Shown here: positions 9,066-18,374 of the stretch, in pieces
Layout of the letters: each line of letters begins with the position of its first letter
Numbering within the stretch: the stretch's first letter is position 1
Assembly (NCBI GenBank): GCA_035640355.1
Contig: DASQWI010000002.1
Location: forward strand, 62,001-126,000
Length of the DNA: 64,000 nucleotides
Source: Actinomycetota bacterium
Lineage (GTDB): Bacteria; Actinomycetota; UBA4738; HRBIN12
Direction of reading: 5' to 3'
The notes under the pieces: generated by a model
Database searches by the model: none
The model's input: the letters and a program-made list of their open reading frames with translations, nothing else
Told to the model about the DNA's origin: nothing
Made by a program: the position numbers and the translations under genes

Positions 9066-10457
9066 GTGTATCCGCGACGCCTGACGCGCCGGGACTTCAT
9101 GTCCCGGTCGGCGGCGGCGGCCGCCGGCGTGTTCCTCACATCGTGCATCGGGGATCGCCTGTCGACGAGCCCAACGCCGAGGCCATCGTTCGGCGCGACC
9201 CCTGCGAGCGTCGACACGCGGTGGCCGATCAAGCATGTCGTCTACGTGATGCTCGAGAACCGCAGCTTCGACAACCTGTTCGGCCGTTTTCCCGGCGCCC
9301 GAGGGACGAGCACCGGGATGCGCTCCGGCGTCCAGGTGCCGCTCATCCAGTGCCCCGAGTGGCTCCCCGGCGACCTCCCTCACGACCTCGCCTCGTGGGA
9401 GATCGCCTTCAACGACGGTGGGATGGACGGGTTCGCCTTCGGCGAGTACGGCCGGTACTTCGCGTATTCGCAGTTCGACCGGGCCGACGTTCCGAACTAC
9501 TTCGGGTGGGCCGACGAGTTCGTCCTCTGCGACAACGTGTTCGCTTCGGTGGCCGGACCGTCGTACCCGAACCACCTGTTCTTCATCGCCGGGCAGGCGG
9601 GCGGCGCGATCGACAACCCCGAGAACATCCGTACCCGAACCCTCAATGACGGCCGCGTCTTCAAGAGCTGGGGGTGCGACGCGTTCGGCGAAGACGTCTA
9701 CGTGCTCGTGCGCGGCGACGATGGCGGCATCACCAAGCACGGCAGCTGCTTCCGGTTCGAAACCGTCGGCGAACAGCTCTCCCGGAGGGACATCGATTGG
9801 GCGTCGTACTCGGCCGATCCGTACGAGGCCGGCTACATCTGGCAGGCGTACTCGGCGATCGAGGACGTCTACGGCAACAACGAGCTCTGGGACGAGCACA
9901 TCTGGCCGGTGGACGACCTGCTTCGCGACGTCGAGGCGAGCTCGTTGCCGTCGGTCACATGGGTAACGCCCCGCTTCCAGTTGTCGGATCATCCGCCGTT
10001 CAGCACGAAGCACGCGCACAACTGGGTGACCGACGTCGTCAACGCGATCATGCGGAGCGAGATGTGGGAGAGCACGGCGATCTTCATCACCTGGGACGAG
10101 TGGGGAGGCCTGTACGACCACGTCGAGCCGCCGCAGATCGACGAGGTGGATCTCGGTTTCCGTGTTCCGATGCTCGTGATCTCGCCGTACGCGAGGCGGG
10201 GGTACGTCGACGATGCGTTCGCCGAGTTCTCTGCGCCGCTGCGGTTCATCGCGGAGAACTGGGGGCTTCCGCTTCTCTCACCGAGGATCCGCCGCTCGCA
10301 CGACTTCGAGCACGTCTTCGATTTCTCGAAACCGCCTCGGCGGCCCGACCCCCGGCCGCACGTCCGCGCTACCGGGCGGTTCTACGAGTGGCCGTCCGAT
10401 TTCCCGGGGTGGCCGGAGAACCTGGACCCGGAGGCGCCGGCGATCAGGTACCCGTAG
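9066..10457 (+). CDS. Tat-exported phosphoesterase (phospholipase C / acid phosphatase family)
   Basis: A 463-residue protein of the PF04185 phosphoesterase family: HVVYVMLENRSFDNLFGRFPG (near 56), ASVAGPSYPNHLF, and ITWDEWGGLYDHVEPP with metal ligands. The N-terminus carries a twin-arginine signal (LTRRDFMSRSA) followed by a lipobox-like LTSC, so it is probably folded in the cytoplasm, exported by Tat and lipid-anchored. Members hydrolyse phospholipids or other phosphomonoesters; the substrate is open. It is one of few plus-strand genes here and ends convergently with the DUF3048 gene with a 14-base overlap. Confidence 0.88.
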   Translation: MYPRRLTRRDFMSRSAAAAAGVFLTSCIGDRLSTSPTPRPSFGATPASVDTRWPIKHVVYVMLENRSFDNLFGRFPGARGTSTGMRSGVQVPLIQCPEWLPGDLPHDLASWEIAFNDGGMDGFAFGEYGRYFAYSQFDRADVPNYFGWADEFVLCDNVFASVAGPSYPNHLFFIAGQAGGAIDNPENIRTRTLNDGRVFKSWGCDAFGEDVYVLVRGDDGGITKHGSCFRFETVGEQLSRRDIDWASYSADPYEAGYIWQAYSAIEDVYGNNELWDEHIWPVDDLLRDVEASSLPSVTWVTPRFQLSDHPPFSTKHAHNWVTDVVNAIMRSEMWESTAIFITWDEWGGLYDHVEPPQIDEVDLGFRVPMLVISPYARRGYVDDAFAEFSAPLRFIAENWGLPLLSPRIRRSHDFEHVFDFSKPPRRPDPRPHVRATGRFYEWPSDFPGWPENLDPEAPAIRYP

Positions 10458-11529
10458 GGGTTACGCGCTCGACCGAAACGGTCGATGGCACCAGTTGCAC
10501 CCACGTCCGTCCCGGCGCGAGCGTGATCTCGGCTCCGTCGCGGGTGAGGAAGCGCGTCACGTCGCCGAGCGACTCGCGCTCCCAGCTTCCGGCGATCATC
10601 CTGCCGTCTCGAAGGACGTAGGCCCGACCGGACCCGGTCTGCTCGACGTCCGGCGACGCGTTTCCGGCGGCGTCGATGATCCGGCTGTCGGTGACCTCGA
10701 CGACCTGGATCACCACGTTGGTCGCCGCGACCTGGGAGCCGTCCTCGAGCGTGTGCGGAGTCGTGCCGTGCGAGCGCAGCCACGTGTCGTCACGCCGGCT
10801 CCACGACCAGTAGACGTCGGAGACGCTTGAGTAGGGTAGGTGAACGGTTCTGGCGCGACGGGCCTTGCCGTCCCACGCGTCGGAGTACCCGAACACCGGC
10901 GACGGGGCGTCGCCCGTCTTGTCCGCGGCGCGCCACAGCACCGCCGTCGTCGTGAACAGGTTGTGTGGCGCGGACCGGCTCGCGTCACGGGTATACGCAT
11001 CAGCGGCGACGATGTAGTTCACGTCGACGAGCCCGGCGCGGGCGACGGCTGCCTTGACCGCCGAGACGCCGCCCGCGTACCCGAAGACGACGTCGCCGAA
11101 CTGCCGCAGGTATGCCGGATCCGTCATCCGCCCGCTTCGGACCGGCCCGACGCGGTCGGAACGGCCGCACTGGAAGATCGCGATGAACCGGGTGTATCCG
11201 CCCTCGACGGGCTCCTCGACGACGATGTCGGCGTCGTTCAGGGACGCCTGCGGCCGCGATTCCGGCGAGTTCTCGACCTTGATGGCCAGTGTCGGGCGCT
11301 CCGGGACGGCTCCCCGCGGCGCGTCGACCCCCGTCAGGGGACACGTCGGCGGATCGGCCAGGCCCATCGAGGAGAACGCGTCGCGGACGAACGCCGGTGC
11401 CCGGCCCGGGAAGAGCGTGAAGTATCCGACGGTGGCGCCGGTAACGACGACGGCCACGAGCGCGAATGCTTTCGCGCGTCGGGTGAACCGGCGCGTTCGG
11501 GACCGCCGTCCGGATGGGCGGGCACGCAT
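10444..11529 (-). CDS. DUF3048 (YerB-like) cell-envelope protein
   Basis: A 361-residue protein with a basic N-terminus and one membrane anchor (near 22-41), followed by the DUF3048 hallmark: CPLTG, RPTLAIKVENSPESRPQ, ADIVVEEPVEGGYTRF and GPVRSGR. The C-terminal half carries VQVVEV-like strands and a Trp-rich turn. Homologues such as YerB are extracytoplasmic proteins of unknown role. The ATG has a good AAGGAG site eight bases upstream. Its last codons overlap the end of the convergent phosphoesterase gene. Confidence 0.85.
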   Translation of the reverse strand: MRARPSGRRSRTRRFTRRAKAFALVAVVVTGATVGYFTLFPGRAPAFVRDAFSSMGLADPPTCPLTGVDAPRGAVPERPTLAIKVENSPESRPQASLNDADIVVEEPVEGGYTRFIAIFQCGRSDRVGPVRSGRMTDPAYLRQFGDVVFGYAGGVSAVKAAVARAGLVDVNYIVAADAYTRDASRSAPHNLFTTTAVLWRAADKTGDAPSPVFGYSDAWDGKARRARTVHLPYSSVSDVYWSWSRRDDTWLRSHGTTPHTLEDGSQVAATNVVIQVVEVTDSRIIDAAGNASPDVEQTGSGRAYVLRDGRMIAGSWERESLGDVTRFLTRDGAEITLAPGRTWVQLVPSTVSVERVTPTGT

Positions 11530-11643
11530 CCAGATCTCCTTCGTACATCAGGACTCACCGCGCGCGGGCGGCGAGTTCGGCCGCGCGATGCTAGCGGTCG
11601 GCCGGCGCGCCCTCAACGACCCGGCTCGTCCTTTGCCGGATCG

Positions 11644-12552
11644 TCACATCTCCTCCAGGCGCCGGATCCGTTCCTCGATCGGAGGATGAGTACTGAACAA
11701 CCGCTCGAGCGAGCCCACCCGTTCGCCCTCCACTCTGGATGGCTGGTTCAGCCACAGATGCGCGGTCGCGTTGTTGGCCGAGTGCATGCGGATCCCGCTC
11801 GCCGCGCCGATCTTGCGGAGGGCGCTGGCCAGACCGGGCGGGTAGCGCGTGAGGAGCGCGCCCTGCGCGTCGGCCAGGTACTCGCGCTGTCGCGAGACCG
11901 AGAACCGGATGATCTGCGCGAAGATCGGCGCGAGGATCAGCAACACGATGCCGACGGCGAAGATGATCGCCTCGGCCCCGCCGCCACCGCGATCGCCTCC
12001 CCGCCTCCCCCGGAACCCGCCCCACCACCACGACCGAGTGAAGAACTCGGAGAGCAGGATGACCGCGCCCGCGAGCGTCGCGACGACGGTGCCGACCAAG
12101 ATGTCGCGGTCGACGACGTGGGCGAGCTCGTGGCCGACCACGCCCTCGAGCTCCACACGGCTCATCGTCTTCAACAGCCCGTCGGTGACGGCGATCGACG
12201 CGTGCTCCGGATCTCTCCCCGTGGCGAACGCGTTCGGCGCGACCTCGGGCACGACGTACACACGCGGCTTCGGGATCCCGGCCGCGATGGAAAGACCCTC
12301 GACGATGTTGTGCAGGCGCGGCTGCTCGTCGGGGGTGACCGGTCGCGCACGCGTCGAGGCGAGGACGACGCGGTCCCCGTAGGCGTACGAGCCGATGGAG
12401 AGCCCGATCGCCACGACGAGCGCGATCACCAGTCCCGCGGGCCCCGACTGCCAGATCAGGCCGAGCGCGTAGCCGACCGCACCGAGCAGGATCACCGCGC
12501 CCGCGATCAACAGCCACGTTCGCCTGCGATTCGAGGCGATCTGCTCGTACAC
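11644..12552 (-). CDS. htpX: HtpX-type membrane zinc metalloprotease (M48)
   Basis: A 302-residue M48 protease with two N-terminal membrane helices (about 13-62), the zinc site VVGHELAHVV near residue 140, a Gly/Trp-rich loop and a third hydrophobic segment before SVSRQREYLADAQGA, which supplies the third ligand. HtpX proteases degrade misfolded membrane proteins, complementing FtsH. It follows lemA by nine bases; a LemA-HtpX pair is widely conserved. The GTG start and length fit the family. Confidence 0.92.
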   Translation of the reverse strand: MYEQIASNRRRTWLLIAGAVILLGAVGYALGLIWQSGPAGLVIALVVAIGLSIGSYAYGDRVVLASTRARPVTPDEQPRLHNIVEGLSIAAGIPKPRVYVVPEVAPNAFATGRDPEHASIAVTDGLLKTMSRVELEGVVGHELAHVVDRDILVGTVVATLAGAVILLSEFFTRSWWWGGFRGRRGGDRGGGGAEAIIFAVGIVLLILAPIFAQIIRFSVSRQREYLADAQGALLTRYPPGLASALRKIGAASGIRMHSANNATAHLWLNQPSRVEGERVGSLERLFSTHPPIEERIRRLEEM

Positions 12553-12561
12553 GCGGCGCCG

Positions 12562-13119
12562 CTACGAGAACTCGACCGTGGCCGGTGCGCGCGCCGGGTC
12601 CTCGATGTCGAAGAACTCGCGCTCGCGGAACCCGAACGTGCCCGCGATGACGCTGCTCGGGAAGGAGCTGATCAGCGTGTTCAGCCGCATGACCTGATCG
12701 TTGTAGAACTGACGCGCGTAGGCGATCTTCGACTCGGTGCCGGTCAGTTCCTCCTGGAGCGCGAGGAACGCCTGGTTGGCCTTCAGATCGGGATACGCCT
12801 CCGCGACCGCCATCAGCTTGCGGAGGCCCTGGGTGATCTTGTTCTCTGCATCGGCCTGATCCGCGACGGCCGAGGCGTCGATCGCCCGCGCGCGCGCCTC
12901 CGTCACGCTTTCGAACAGCCCGCGCTCGTGAGCCGCGTACCCCTGGACCGTCCGCACGAGGTTCGGGATCAGGTCATACCGGCGACGGAGCTGCACGTCG
13001 ATCTGGGACCAGCCGTTGTCGACACGGTTCCGCAGGGCGACGAGGCGGTTGTAGATGAGCACGGCCGCGACGAGCGCGATAATGAGGACCGCGACGACGA
13101 CCCACCCCCAGGCCGGCAC
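12562..13119 (-). CDS. lemA: LemA family membrane protein
   Basis: A 185-residue LemA: a single N-terminal membrane helix (5-23), then YNRLVALRNRVDNGWSQIDVQLRRRYDLIPNLV, the family core, and a helical bundle ending in AGTFGFREREFFD. LemA proteins expose a four-helix bundle with unknown partners. Coupling to htpX suggests a role in membrane protein quality control, which is inference from gene context. Confidence 0.92.
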   Translation of the reverse strand: MPAWGWVVVAVLIIALVAAVLIYNRLVALRNRVDNGWSQIDVQLRRRYDLIPNLVRTVQGYAAHERGLFESVTEARARAIDASAVADQADAENKITQGLRKLMAVAEAYPDLKANQAFLALQEELTGTESKIAYARQFYNDQVMRLNTLISSFPSSVIAGTFGFREREFFDIEDPARAPATVEFS

Positions 13120-13144
13120 GCGGGCGATAGTAGCAACCGCTTGC

Positions 13145-14239
13145 TCACGGCCTACTCGTCCGTTCGTAGACCGCCTCGATCCGGGGCGTCACGACGTCCC
13201 AGGAAAACTCGCGTGCGCGCTCGCGTCCGGCACTCGACAGCTCTCGGGCGAGCGTCGACTCGCGCAATACACGCGCGATCGCCGACGCGACCGCTTCGTG
13301 GTCGGACGGAGGTGTGAGCAACCCATCGATGCCATCGTGGATCACCTCGCGGTACCCGGGAATGTCCGAGGCCACCACGGGCAGTCCCGCAGCGAGCGCC
13401 TCGACCAGCACGATGCCGAAGCTCTCGTGGCCCGTCGCGGGTGCGACGAAGACGTCGCACGCGACGTGGTAGCGCGGCAGTTCGACGTTTTGAACCGCGC
13501 CAAGCATGTCAACGCGCGCGCGGATCGCGGGGGACAGAAGTTCGAGGGCGTCGCGGCCGCGTCCCTCCCCGGCGACCACGAAGACGAGATCGTCGAACTC
13601 CGTCGCCAGACGTGCGAACGCGCGGACGGCGACATCGAATCCCTTCTGCGGATCGAGGCGGCTGGCCCACAGGAGCCGGCGGCCGGCCGGCAGATCGCCT
13701 GCGGGCTCGGCCCGCGACCAGCGATCGACATCGATGCCGTTGGGAACGACCTCGATACTGCCGTCGATGACGGGCGCCACGAACTCGGCAGCCGCTTCGG
13801 ACACGGCGATCGATGCGCCCAGCTTACGGGCGACCGAGCGAAGGAACGGCGCTGCGACCGCGAGCAGCCTCGATCGCTCGTGGAAGGCGTGGAAGGTAGC
13901 GACCGCGGGCGCGCTCGACGCCAGGACCGTCAGCATCGATGTGCTCGGCGAGAATGGCTCGTGGGCGTGCACGACGTCGGGTTCGAACACGTCCACCAAG
14001 CGCCGGATCCGTCGCCAGGACGCGCGCGAGAAGCAGATCGGGGCAACCTTGCCGCCGTAGGGAACGCGGATCGGTCTGCCCACGATGTGGACTTCCTTCC
14101 CCGAGGCGCTGGTCCGGCCGGGCGTCAGAACCAGTGTTTGGTGTCCACGCGAACGCAGCGCCGCGGCCAGCTCGCGAACGTGGACCTGCACACCGCCGGG
14201 CGCGCCCCAATCGTAGGGGCACGCGAGGAGGACCCTCAC
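13145..14239 (-). CDS. pimA: PimA-like GDP-mannose:phosphatidylinositol mannosyltransferase (GT4)
   Basis: A 364-residue GT-B glycosyltransferase. It has the PimA-type acceptor loop ACPYDWGAPGGVQVHVRELAAAL, VPYGGKVAPI and HAHEPFSPSTSM, with the GT4 donor site GHESFGIVLVEALAAGLPVVASD near residue 280. PimA adds the first mannose to phosphatidylinositol at the inner face of the plasma membrane. The GTG start overlaps the stop of the acyltransferase gene (GTGA), matching the pgsA-patA-pimA order of mycobacteria and relatives. The assignment of the exact acceptor relies on this context. Confidence 0.85.
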   Translation of the reverse strand: MRVLLACPYDWGAPGGVQVHVRELAAALRSRGHQTLVLTPGRTSASGKEVHIVGRPIRVPYGGKVAPICFSRASWRRIRRLVDVFEPDVVHAHEPFSPSTSMLTVLASSAPAVATFHAFHERSRLLAVAAPFLRSVARKLGASIAVSEAAAEFVAPVIDGSIEVVPNGIDVDRWSRAEPAGDLPAGRRLLWASRLDPQKGFDVAVRAFARLATEFDDLVFVVAGEGRGRDALELLSPAIRARVDMLGAVQNVELPRYHVACDVFVAPATGHESFGIVLVEALAAGLPVVASDIPGYREVIHDGIDGLLTPPSDHEAVASAIARVLRESTLARELSSAGRERAREFSWDVVTPRIEAVYERTSRP

Positions 14240-15138
14240 GGCGTTCGCGCGCCGTTCCACCCCGGCTGGAACATGTGCCAGTCGGCCGGCTTCGCCGAGA
14301 TCGCGCGCTCGAACTCGGCGGCCATCGCCTGCGACAGCGCGCGCACGTCCTGCCGCGTATCACGCGTCCGGTCGATCTCGATCGGGGAACCGATCCTGAT
14401 CTCCCAGCCCTCGTCGAGCGTGTAGACGGGACAGACCAGCAGCGGCGCGCCGGTCGCGAGCGACAGCACCGCCGGACCTGCCGGGACTCGCCACGGCGCG
14501 CCGAACATCTCGACCTCCACGCCGCGCCCCGTGAGATCGCGATCGGCCACGAGCGCGACCAACCAGTTGTCGGCGAGCAGTTGCTTCAGCTGCGCCCCGA
14601 CGTGCCCGTTCTTCGACAACGGAACGATGCGCATGCCGAGCTCCTCCCGATGTCTCAGGAACAGGTCCGATAGTCGCCGTGGCCGAAGCTCCTCGGCCAC
14701 CGACGCGATGCGGTAGCCGTTCAGGGCCAGCCAGTGGCCGGCGACGTCCCAGTTCCCCATGTGCGGCAGGACGCACACGACGCCGTTCCCCAGCTCGAGC
14801 GCCTCGTCGATGTGGCGGATCTCCGCGACCCGAGTGCGCGCGTTGACCTCCTCGGGCGTCGCCACCCGAACGCGGAACGAGTCGTACCAATACCGCGCGT
14901 ACAGATCGAAGGCCTCGCGCGTCGAGATCTTCACGCGCACTTCGTCGACGTCCAGCCCGAGGGCGCGCGCTTGGTTCGCGGCAACCGTCGCGCGAACGCC
15001 GTCGAGCCTTGCGTGCGCGATGCCGCCGACGGTCGAGAAGGCCCAACGCCCCACGGCCGGCGGCAACGACATCGCCAGCACCTCGAGCCCCCGATACGCC
15101 CAGTACGCGAGCGTCTCGCGCCACGTCTCGTCTCTCAC
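14236..15138 (-). CDS. PatA/HtrB-like lipid acyltransferase
   Basis: A 300-residue member of the lysophospholipid/lipid A acyltransferase superfamily with the catalytic HX4D box in LPHMGNWD (near residue 130). In actinobacteria the homologue next to pimA is PatA, which transfers palmitoyl-CoA to the mannose of PIM1. It ends KPADWHMFQPGW, a typical family tail. The chosen GTG at 15138 lies 23 bases after the pgsA-like stop; the open frame extends antisense-like upstream with no support. It is translationally coupled to the downstream mannosyltransferase. Confidence 0.82.
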   Translation of the reverse strand: MRDETWRETLAYWAYRGLEVLAMSLPPAVGRWAFSTVGGIAHARLDGVRATVAANQARALGLDVDEVRVKISTREAFDLYARYWYDSFRVRVATPEEVNARTRVAEIRHIDEALELGNGVVCVLPHMGNWDVAGHWLALNGYRIASVAEELRPRRLSDLFLRHREELGMRIVPLSKNGHVGAQLKQLLADNWLVALVADRDLTGRGVEVEMFGAPWRVPAGPAVLSLATGAPLLVCPVYTLDEGWEIRIGSPIEIDRTRDTRQDVRALSQAMAAEFERAISAKPADWHMFQPGWNGARTP

Positions 15139-15161
15139 GGCACGTTTGCCACCGTCACCGC

Positions 15162-15689
15162 TCAGGCGCGTTCCTCCTTCGCCACCTGGCTCGCCCGAAC
15201 CACCGCAGCCAGCGCCGTTACGCCTGCCACGACCCAGATCGCCCACGATGTCCAGCCGAAGATCAACGCGATGGAGAGCAATCCGTAGCGGAGGATCGGC
15301 GTCACGACACCTTCCTCGATGCCGTAGCCGAGCGAGCCGCCCTTCGCGCGGATGTACGACGCGAGGAAGCCCGCGGCGAGCGCAACGAGCGCTCCCGCGG
15401 CCACCGCCGGGCTCGATGTCCGCGTCACCCAAGCAAGCGCGGCCAGGATGCATCCGTCGAAGGCCCGGTCCGAGAACGACAGCGCGACTCGCGCGCGTCG
15501 ATCGCCGCTCCGGAGCAACGTTCCGCCGAGGACGAGGCACGAGCCGGCGACGAGCGCGGCCCACCCGGCCGCCCGGGGATCCCGAGCGATCAGCAGCCAA
15601 GCGGAGACGACGACGGCGAGCATCGCGGCGGCCGAGAGCACCAGTACGGCAGCGCGCTCGCCGACCTGCCCGCGTACGCGCATGTCCAC
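15162..15689 (-). CDS. PgsA-like CDP-alcohol phosphatidyltransferase homologue with an incomplete active-site motif
   Basis: About 175 residues and six hydrophobic segments. Position and the stretch FLASYIRAKGGSLGYG match the PgsA of this actinobacterial cluster, which makes phosphatidylinositol phosphate or phosphatidylglycerophosphate. The family motif DGxxARxxxxxxxxGxxxDxxxD is not intact: only the second half (SDRAFDG, a D-x3-D) is recognisable, and the DGxxAR part reads LRSGDRRAR with the wrong spacing. It may be a divergent or inactive homologue. The start is ambiguous: GTG 15689, ATG 15683 or GTG 15743. I prefer 15689 because the last would leave only 24 bases to the divergent EF-G2 gene. 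Confidence 0.65.
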   Translation of the reverse strand: MDMRVRGQVGERAAVLVLSAAAMLAVVVSAWLLIARDPRAAGWAALVAGSCLVLGGTLLRSGDRRARVALSFSDRAFDGCILAALAWVTRTSSPAVAAGALVALAAGFLASYIRAKGGSLGYGIEEGVVTPILRYGLLSIALIFGWTSWAIWVVAGVTALAAVVRASQVAKEERA

Positions 15690-15767
15690 GACGCGCGCGA
15701 GCCTATCATCGGTAGGATTCCGCCCTACTCGAGCCCCGCGCACGCACGTTCACGCATAGGAGCCCGG

Positions 15768-17858
15768 ATGAAGACCTACGACGCCAGTGAGATCCGAAAC
15801 GTACTTCTCGTCGGCCACGGTGGGTCGGGCAAGACGACGCTGCTCGAGGCCATGCTGTTCACGTCCGGGGCGACCACGCGGATGGGACGGATCGAGGACG
15901 GCAACACGGTCGGCGACTTCGAGCCGGAAGAGGTGAAGAAGGGCATCAGCGTTTCGCTGTCGATGGCTCCGATCGAATGGAGCGGCGTGAAGATCAACGC
16001 GCTCGACGCGCCGGGCTACGCGGACTTCATCGGCGACGTGCGCACGGCGATCCGGGCCGCGGACGCGGTTCTCCTCGTCGTCTCGGCCGTCGAGGGCGTC
16101 GAGGTTCAGACCGAGGTCGCTTGGGAACTCGCCGTCGAAGCCGGCCTGCCGCGGGCGATCGTCATCAACAAGCTCGACCGCGAACGAGCGTCGTTCGAGC
16201 GCACGCTGGACGAGCTCGTGCAGGCGTTCGGCACGCAGGTCGCCCCGCTGGAGCTACCCCTCGGGGAGGAGCACGACTTCGATGGTGTTGCCGACCTGCT
16301 TTCGCGCAAGGCGTTCCGCTACCCCTCGGGCGCGACGGCCGACGAGGGCGACTGGCCGGAGGAAATATCGGGCCAGGCGGACAAGTTCCGGGAGAAGCTG
16401 ATCGAGGCCGTCGCCGAGTCCGACGACAGGCTGATTGAGAAGTACCTCGAGGAGGGCGAGCTCTCCCACGACGAGGTGCTGAAGGGCGTCAAGACAGGGT
16501 TCGCCGAAGCCCGCATCGCACCGGTGCTCTGCGCCGCCGCGGCGAAGCCGATCGGCGTCGACCGGCTGCTCCACTTCATCGCGGACGAGTTTCCCTCGCC
16601 CGTCGACCGTGGTCCGATCACGGTGACGACGAAGGCCGGTGAGGAGAGACAGCGCGACGCGGACGCGGGTCAGCCGCTCACGGCGTATGTGTTCAAGACC
16701 GTCTCGGACCCCTACGTCGGACACATCACGATGTTCCGGGTGTACTCGGGGAGGGTCCGCCCCGACTCGACCGTCTACAACGCAACGAAGGGAAGCGAAG
16801 AGCGCGTCGGACAGATCTTCTCGCTGCGGGGGAAGGAGCACGACACCGTGGCAGAAGTGCCCGCGGGCGACATCGGTGCGGTAGCCAAGCTCGCACACAC
16901 GACGACGGGAGACACGCTGGCCACGAAGGACGACCCGGTCGTCGTTCGCGGCGTGGACCTGCCCGAACCGCTCCTGGCGTTCGCCATCTCACCGAAGACG
17001 AAGGGCGACGAGGACAAGCTGTCGACCGCCCTTTCGCGCCTTCGCGAGGAGGACCCCACGCTCCGCATCGAGCGTTCGGAGGAGACGCACGAGACCGTGA
17101 TGTACGGGATGGGCGAGGCCCACCTCGACGTCCAGATGGAACGCATGAAGCGCAAGTTCGGCGTCGAGGTGAGCGTGGCGCCGGCGAGGATCCCCTACCG
17201 GGAGACGATCCGCGCCGCGGGCAAGGGGCTCGGCCGTCACGTCAAGCAGACGGGCGGGCACGGCCAGTACGCGGTGTGCAACATCGAGATCGAGCCGCTG
17301 CCACGCGGCGGCGGGTTCGAGTTCGTGAACAAGATCTTCGGTGGGGCGATCCCCAGCCAATTCATCCCCTCGGTCGAGAAGGGCGTCGTGAGGACGATGG
17401 CCGAGGGCGTGATGTCGGGCTATCCGATGGTCGACATCAAGTGCGCGCTCCTCGATGGCAAGTTCCACACCGTCGACTCATCCGACATGGCGTTCCAGAT
17501 CGCCGGGTCGCTCGCGCTCAAGGAGGCCGCGCAGGCGGCGGGCGTCGTGCTGCTCGAGCCGATCGTCGAGCTCGAGGTCGTCGTCCCCGAAACGCATACC
17601 GGCGACATCATGGGCGATCTCAACTCCAAGCGCGCCAAGATCCAGGGCATGGAGTCGGCCGGAGCGGGCAAACAGCGGATCAAGGCGCTCGTGCCGCAGG
17701 CCGACGTGGCACGCTACGCGATCGACCTGCGATCCCTGACCGGAGGGAGGGGCGCGTTCACCATGCGGTTCTCGCACTACGAAGAGGTGCCGACGCATCT
17801 CGCCGACAAGATCATCGCCGAGGCGCAGCGCGTGCGCGAGGAGGCGCAGAAGAAGTAG
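15768..17858 (+). CDS. Elongation factor G-like GTPase (EF-G2 type)
   Basis: A 696-residue translational GTPase homologue. G1 is GHGGSGKTTL instead of the AHIDAGKTT of true EF-G, G3 is DAPGYADF instead of DTPGH, and G4 is NKLD. Domains II to V follow, with the EF-G-like GGAIPSQFIPSVEKG and GDIMGDLNSKRAKIQGM. Actinobacteria often carry such a second EF-G of uncertain role; some lack translocation activity. The loss of the switch II His after Gly suggests that GTP hydrolysis on the ribosome differs. The ATG at 15768 has TAGGAG seven bases upstream. It stands alone on the plus strand, divergent from the pgsA-like gene. Confidence 0.9.
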   Translation: MKTYDASEIRNVLLVGHGGSGKTTLLEAMLFTSGATTRMGRIEDGNTVGDFEPEEVKKGISVSLSMAPIEWSGVKINALDAPGYADFIGDVRTAIRAADAVLLVVSAVEGVEVQTEVAWELAVEAGLPRAIVINKLDRERASFERTLDELVQAFGTQVAPLELPLGEEHDFDGVADLLSRKAFRYPSGATADEGDWPEEISGQADKFREKLIEAVAESDDRLIEKYLEEGELSHDEVLKGVKTGFAEARIAPVLCAAAAKPIGVDRLLHFIADEFPSPVDRGPITVTTKAGEERQRDADAGQPLTAYVFKTVSDPYVGHITMFRVYSGRVRPDSTVYNATKGSEERVGQIFSLRGKEHDTVAEVPAGDIGAVAKLAHTTTGDTLATKDDPVVVRGVDLPEPLLAFAISPKTKGDEDKLSTALSRLREEDPTLRIERSEETHETVMYGMGEAHLDVQMERMKRKFGVEVSVAPARIPYRETIRAAGKGLGRHVKQTGGHGQYAVCNIEIEPLPRGGGFEFVNKIFGGAIPSQFIPSVEKGVVRTMAEGVMSGYPMVDIKCALLDGKFHTVDSSDMAFQIAGSLALKEAAQAAGVVLLEPIVELEVVVPETHTGDIMGDLNSKRAKIQGMESAGAGKQRIKALVPQADVARYAIDLRSLTGGRGAFTMRFSHYEEVPTHLADKIIAEAQRVREEAQKK

Positions 17859-17879
17859 CTCGCCGCTCGCGTCCGGAGA

Positions 17880-18371
17880 TCAGTCCTCGTCGAAACGCGG
17901 CCGCAGCTTGGCGAACGTTTGGTCGAGAAGCTCCGGGAGCACCCGCGTCTCCCCCACGACTGGCATGAAGTTCGTGTCGCCGCCCCATCTCGGGACGACG
18001 TGCCAGTGGGCGTGCTCCGGCATGCCTGCGCCGGCGGCACGCCCCAGGTTCAGCCCGATGTTGAAGCCGTGCGGCTCGGAGGTCTCTCGCAGCGCGCGAA
18101 CGGATCGATTCAGCAGCCGCGAGATCGCCGCGCTCTCCTCCGACGTCAGGTCTTCCAGGTCGCCTGTGTGCCGGACGGGCAGCACGAGCATGTGTCCGGG
18201 GTTGTACGGGTACTTCGCGAGGGCGACGAACGCGAGCTCATCACGCGCGAGGACGCGCTCGCCGCTCGACCCCTCCGCCTCCAACAGCGCGCAGAACACG
18301 CACCCATCGCCGTCGTTCTCCCGCGCCGACTCGATGTACTCCATCCGCCACGGCGACCACAGCCGCTCCAC
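17880..18371 (-). CDS. HIT family hydrolase
   Basis: A 163-residue histidine-triad protein: WRMEYIESA at the start, a CVFC pair, KYPYNPGHMLVLPVRHTGDLEDL, and the catalytic HAHWHVVPRW. HIT proteins hydrolyse nucleoside phosphoramidates or dinucleoside polyphosphates, as in the actinobacterial Ap4A phosphorylase-like group. It follows thrS by three bases and is probably co-transcribed; the thrS-HIT-pgsA order is typical for Actinomycetota. Confidence 0.92.
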   Translation of the reverse strand: MERLWSPWRMEYIESARENDGDGCVFCALLEAEGSSGERVLARDELAFVALAKYPYNPGHMLVLPVRHTGDLEDLTSEESAAISRLLNRSVRALRETSEPHGFNIGLNLGRAAGAGMPEHAHWHVVPRWGGDTNFMPVVGETRVLPELLDQTFAKLRPRFDED

Positions 18372-18374
18372 CGG

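Noticed and set aside
11298-13317. Very long plus-strand frame opposite DUF3048, htpX and lemA
   Set aside because: It is antisense to three recognisable genes and has the His/Arg/Asp-rich composition of a high-GC shadow frame.
15009-15767. A 253-codon upstream extension of the EF-G2 frame
   Set aside because: It runs antisense through the acyltransferase and pgsA-like genes; the ATG at 15768 has a good ribosome-binding site and gives the normal EF-G length.
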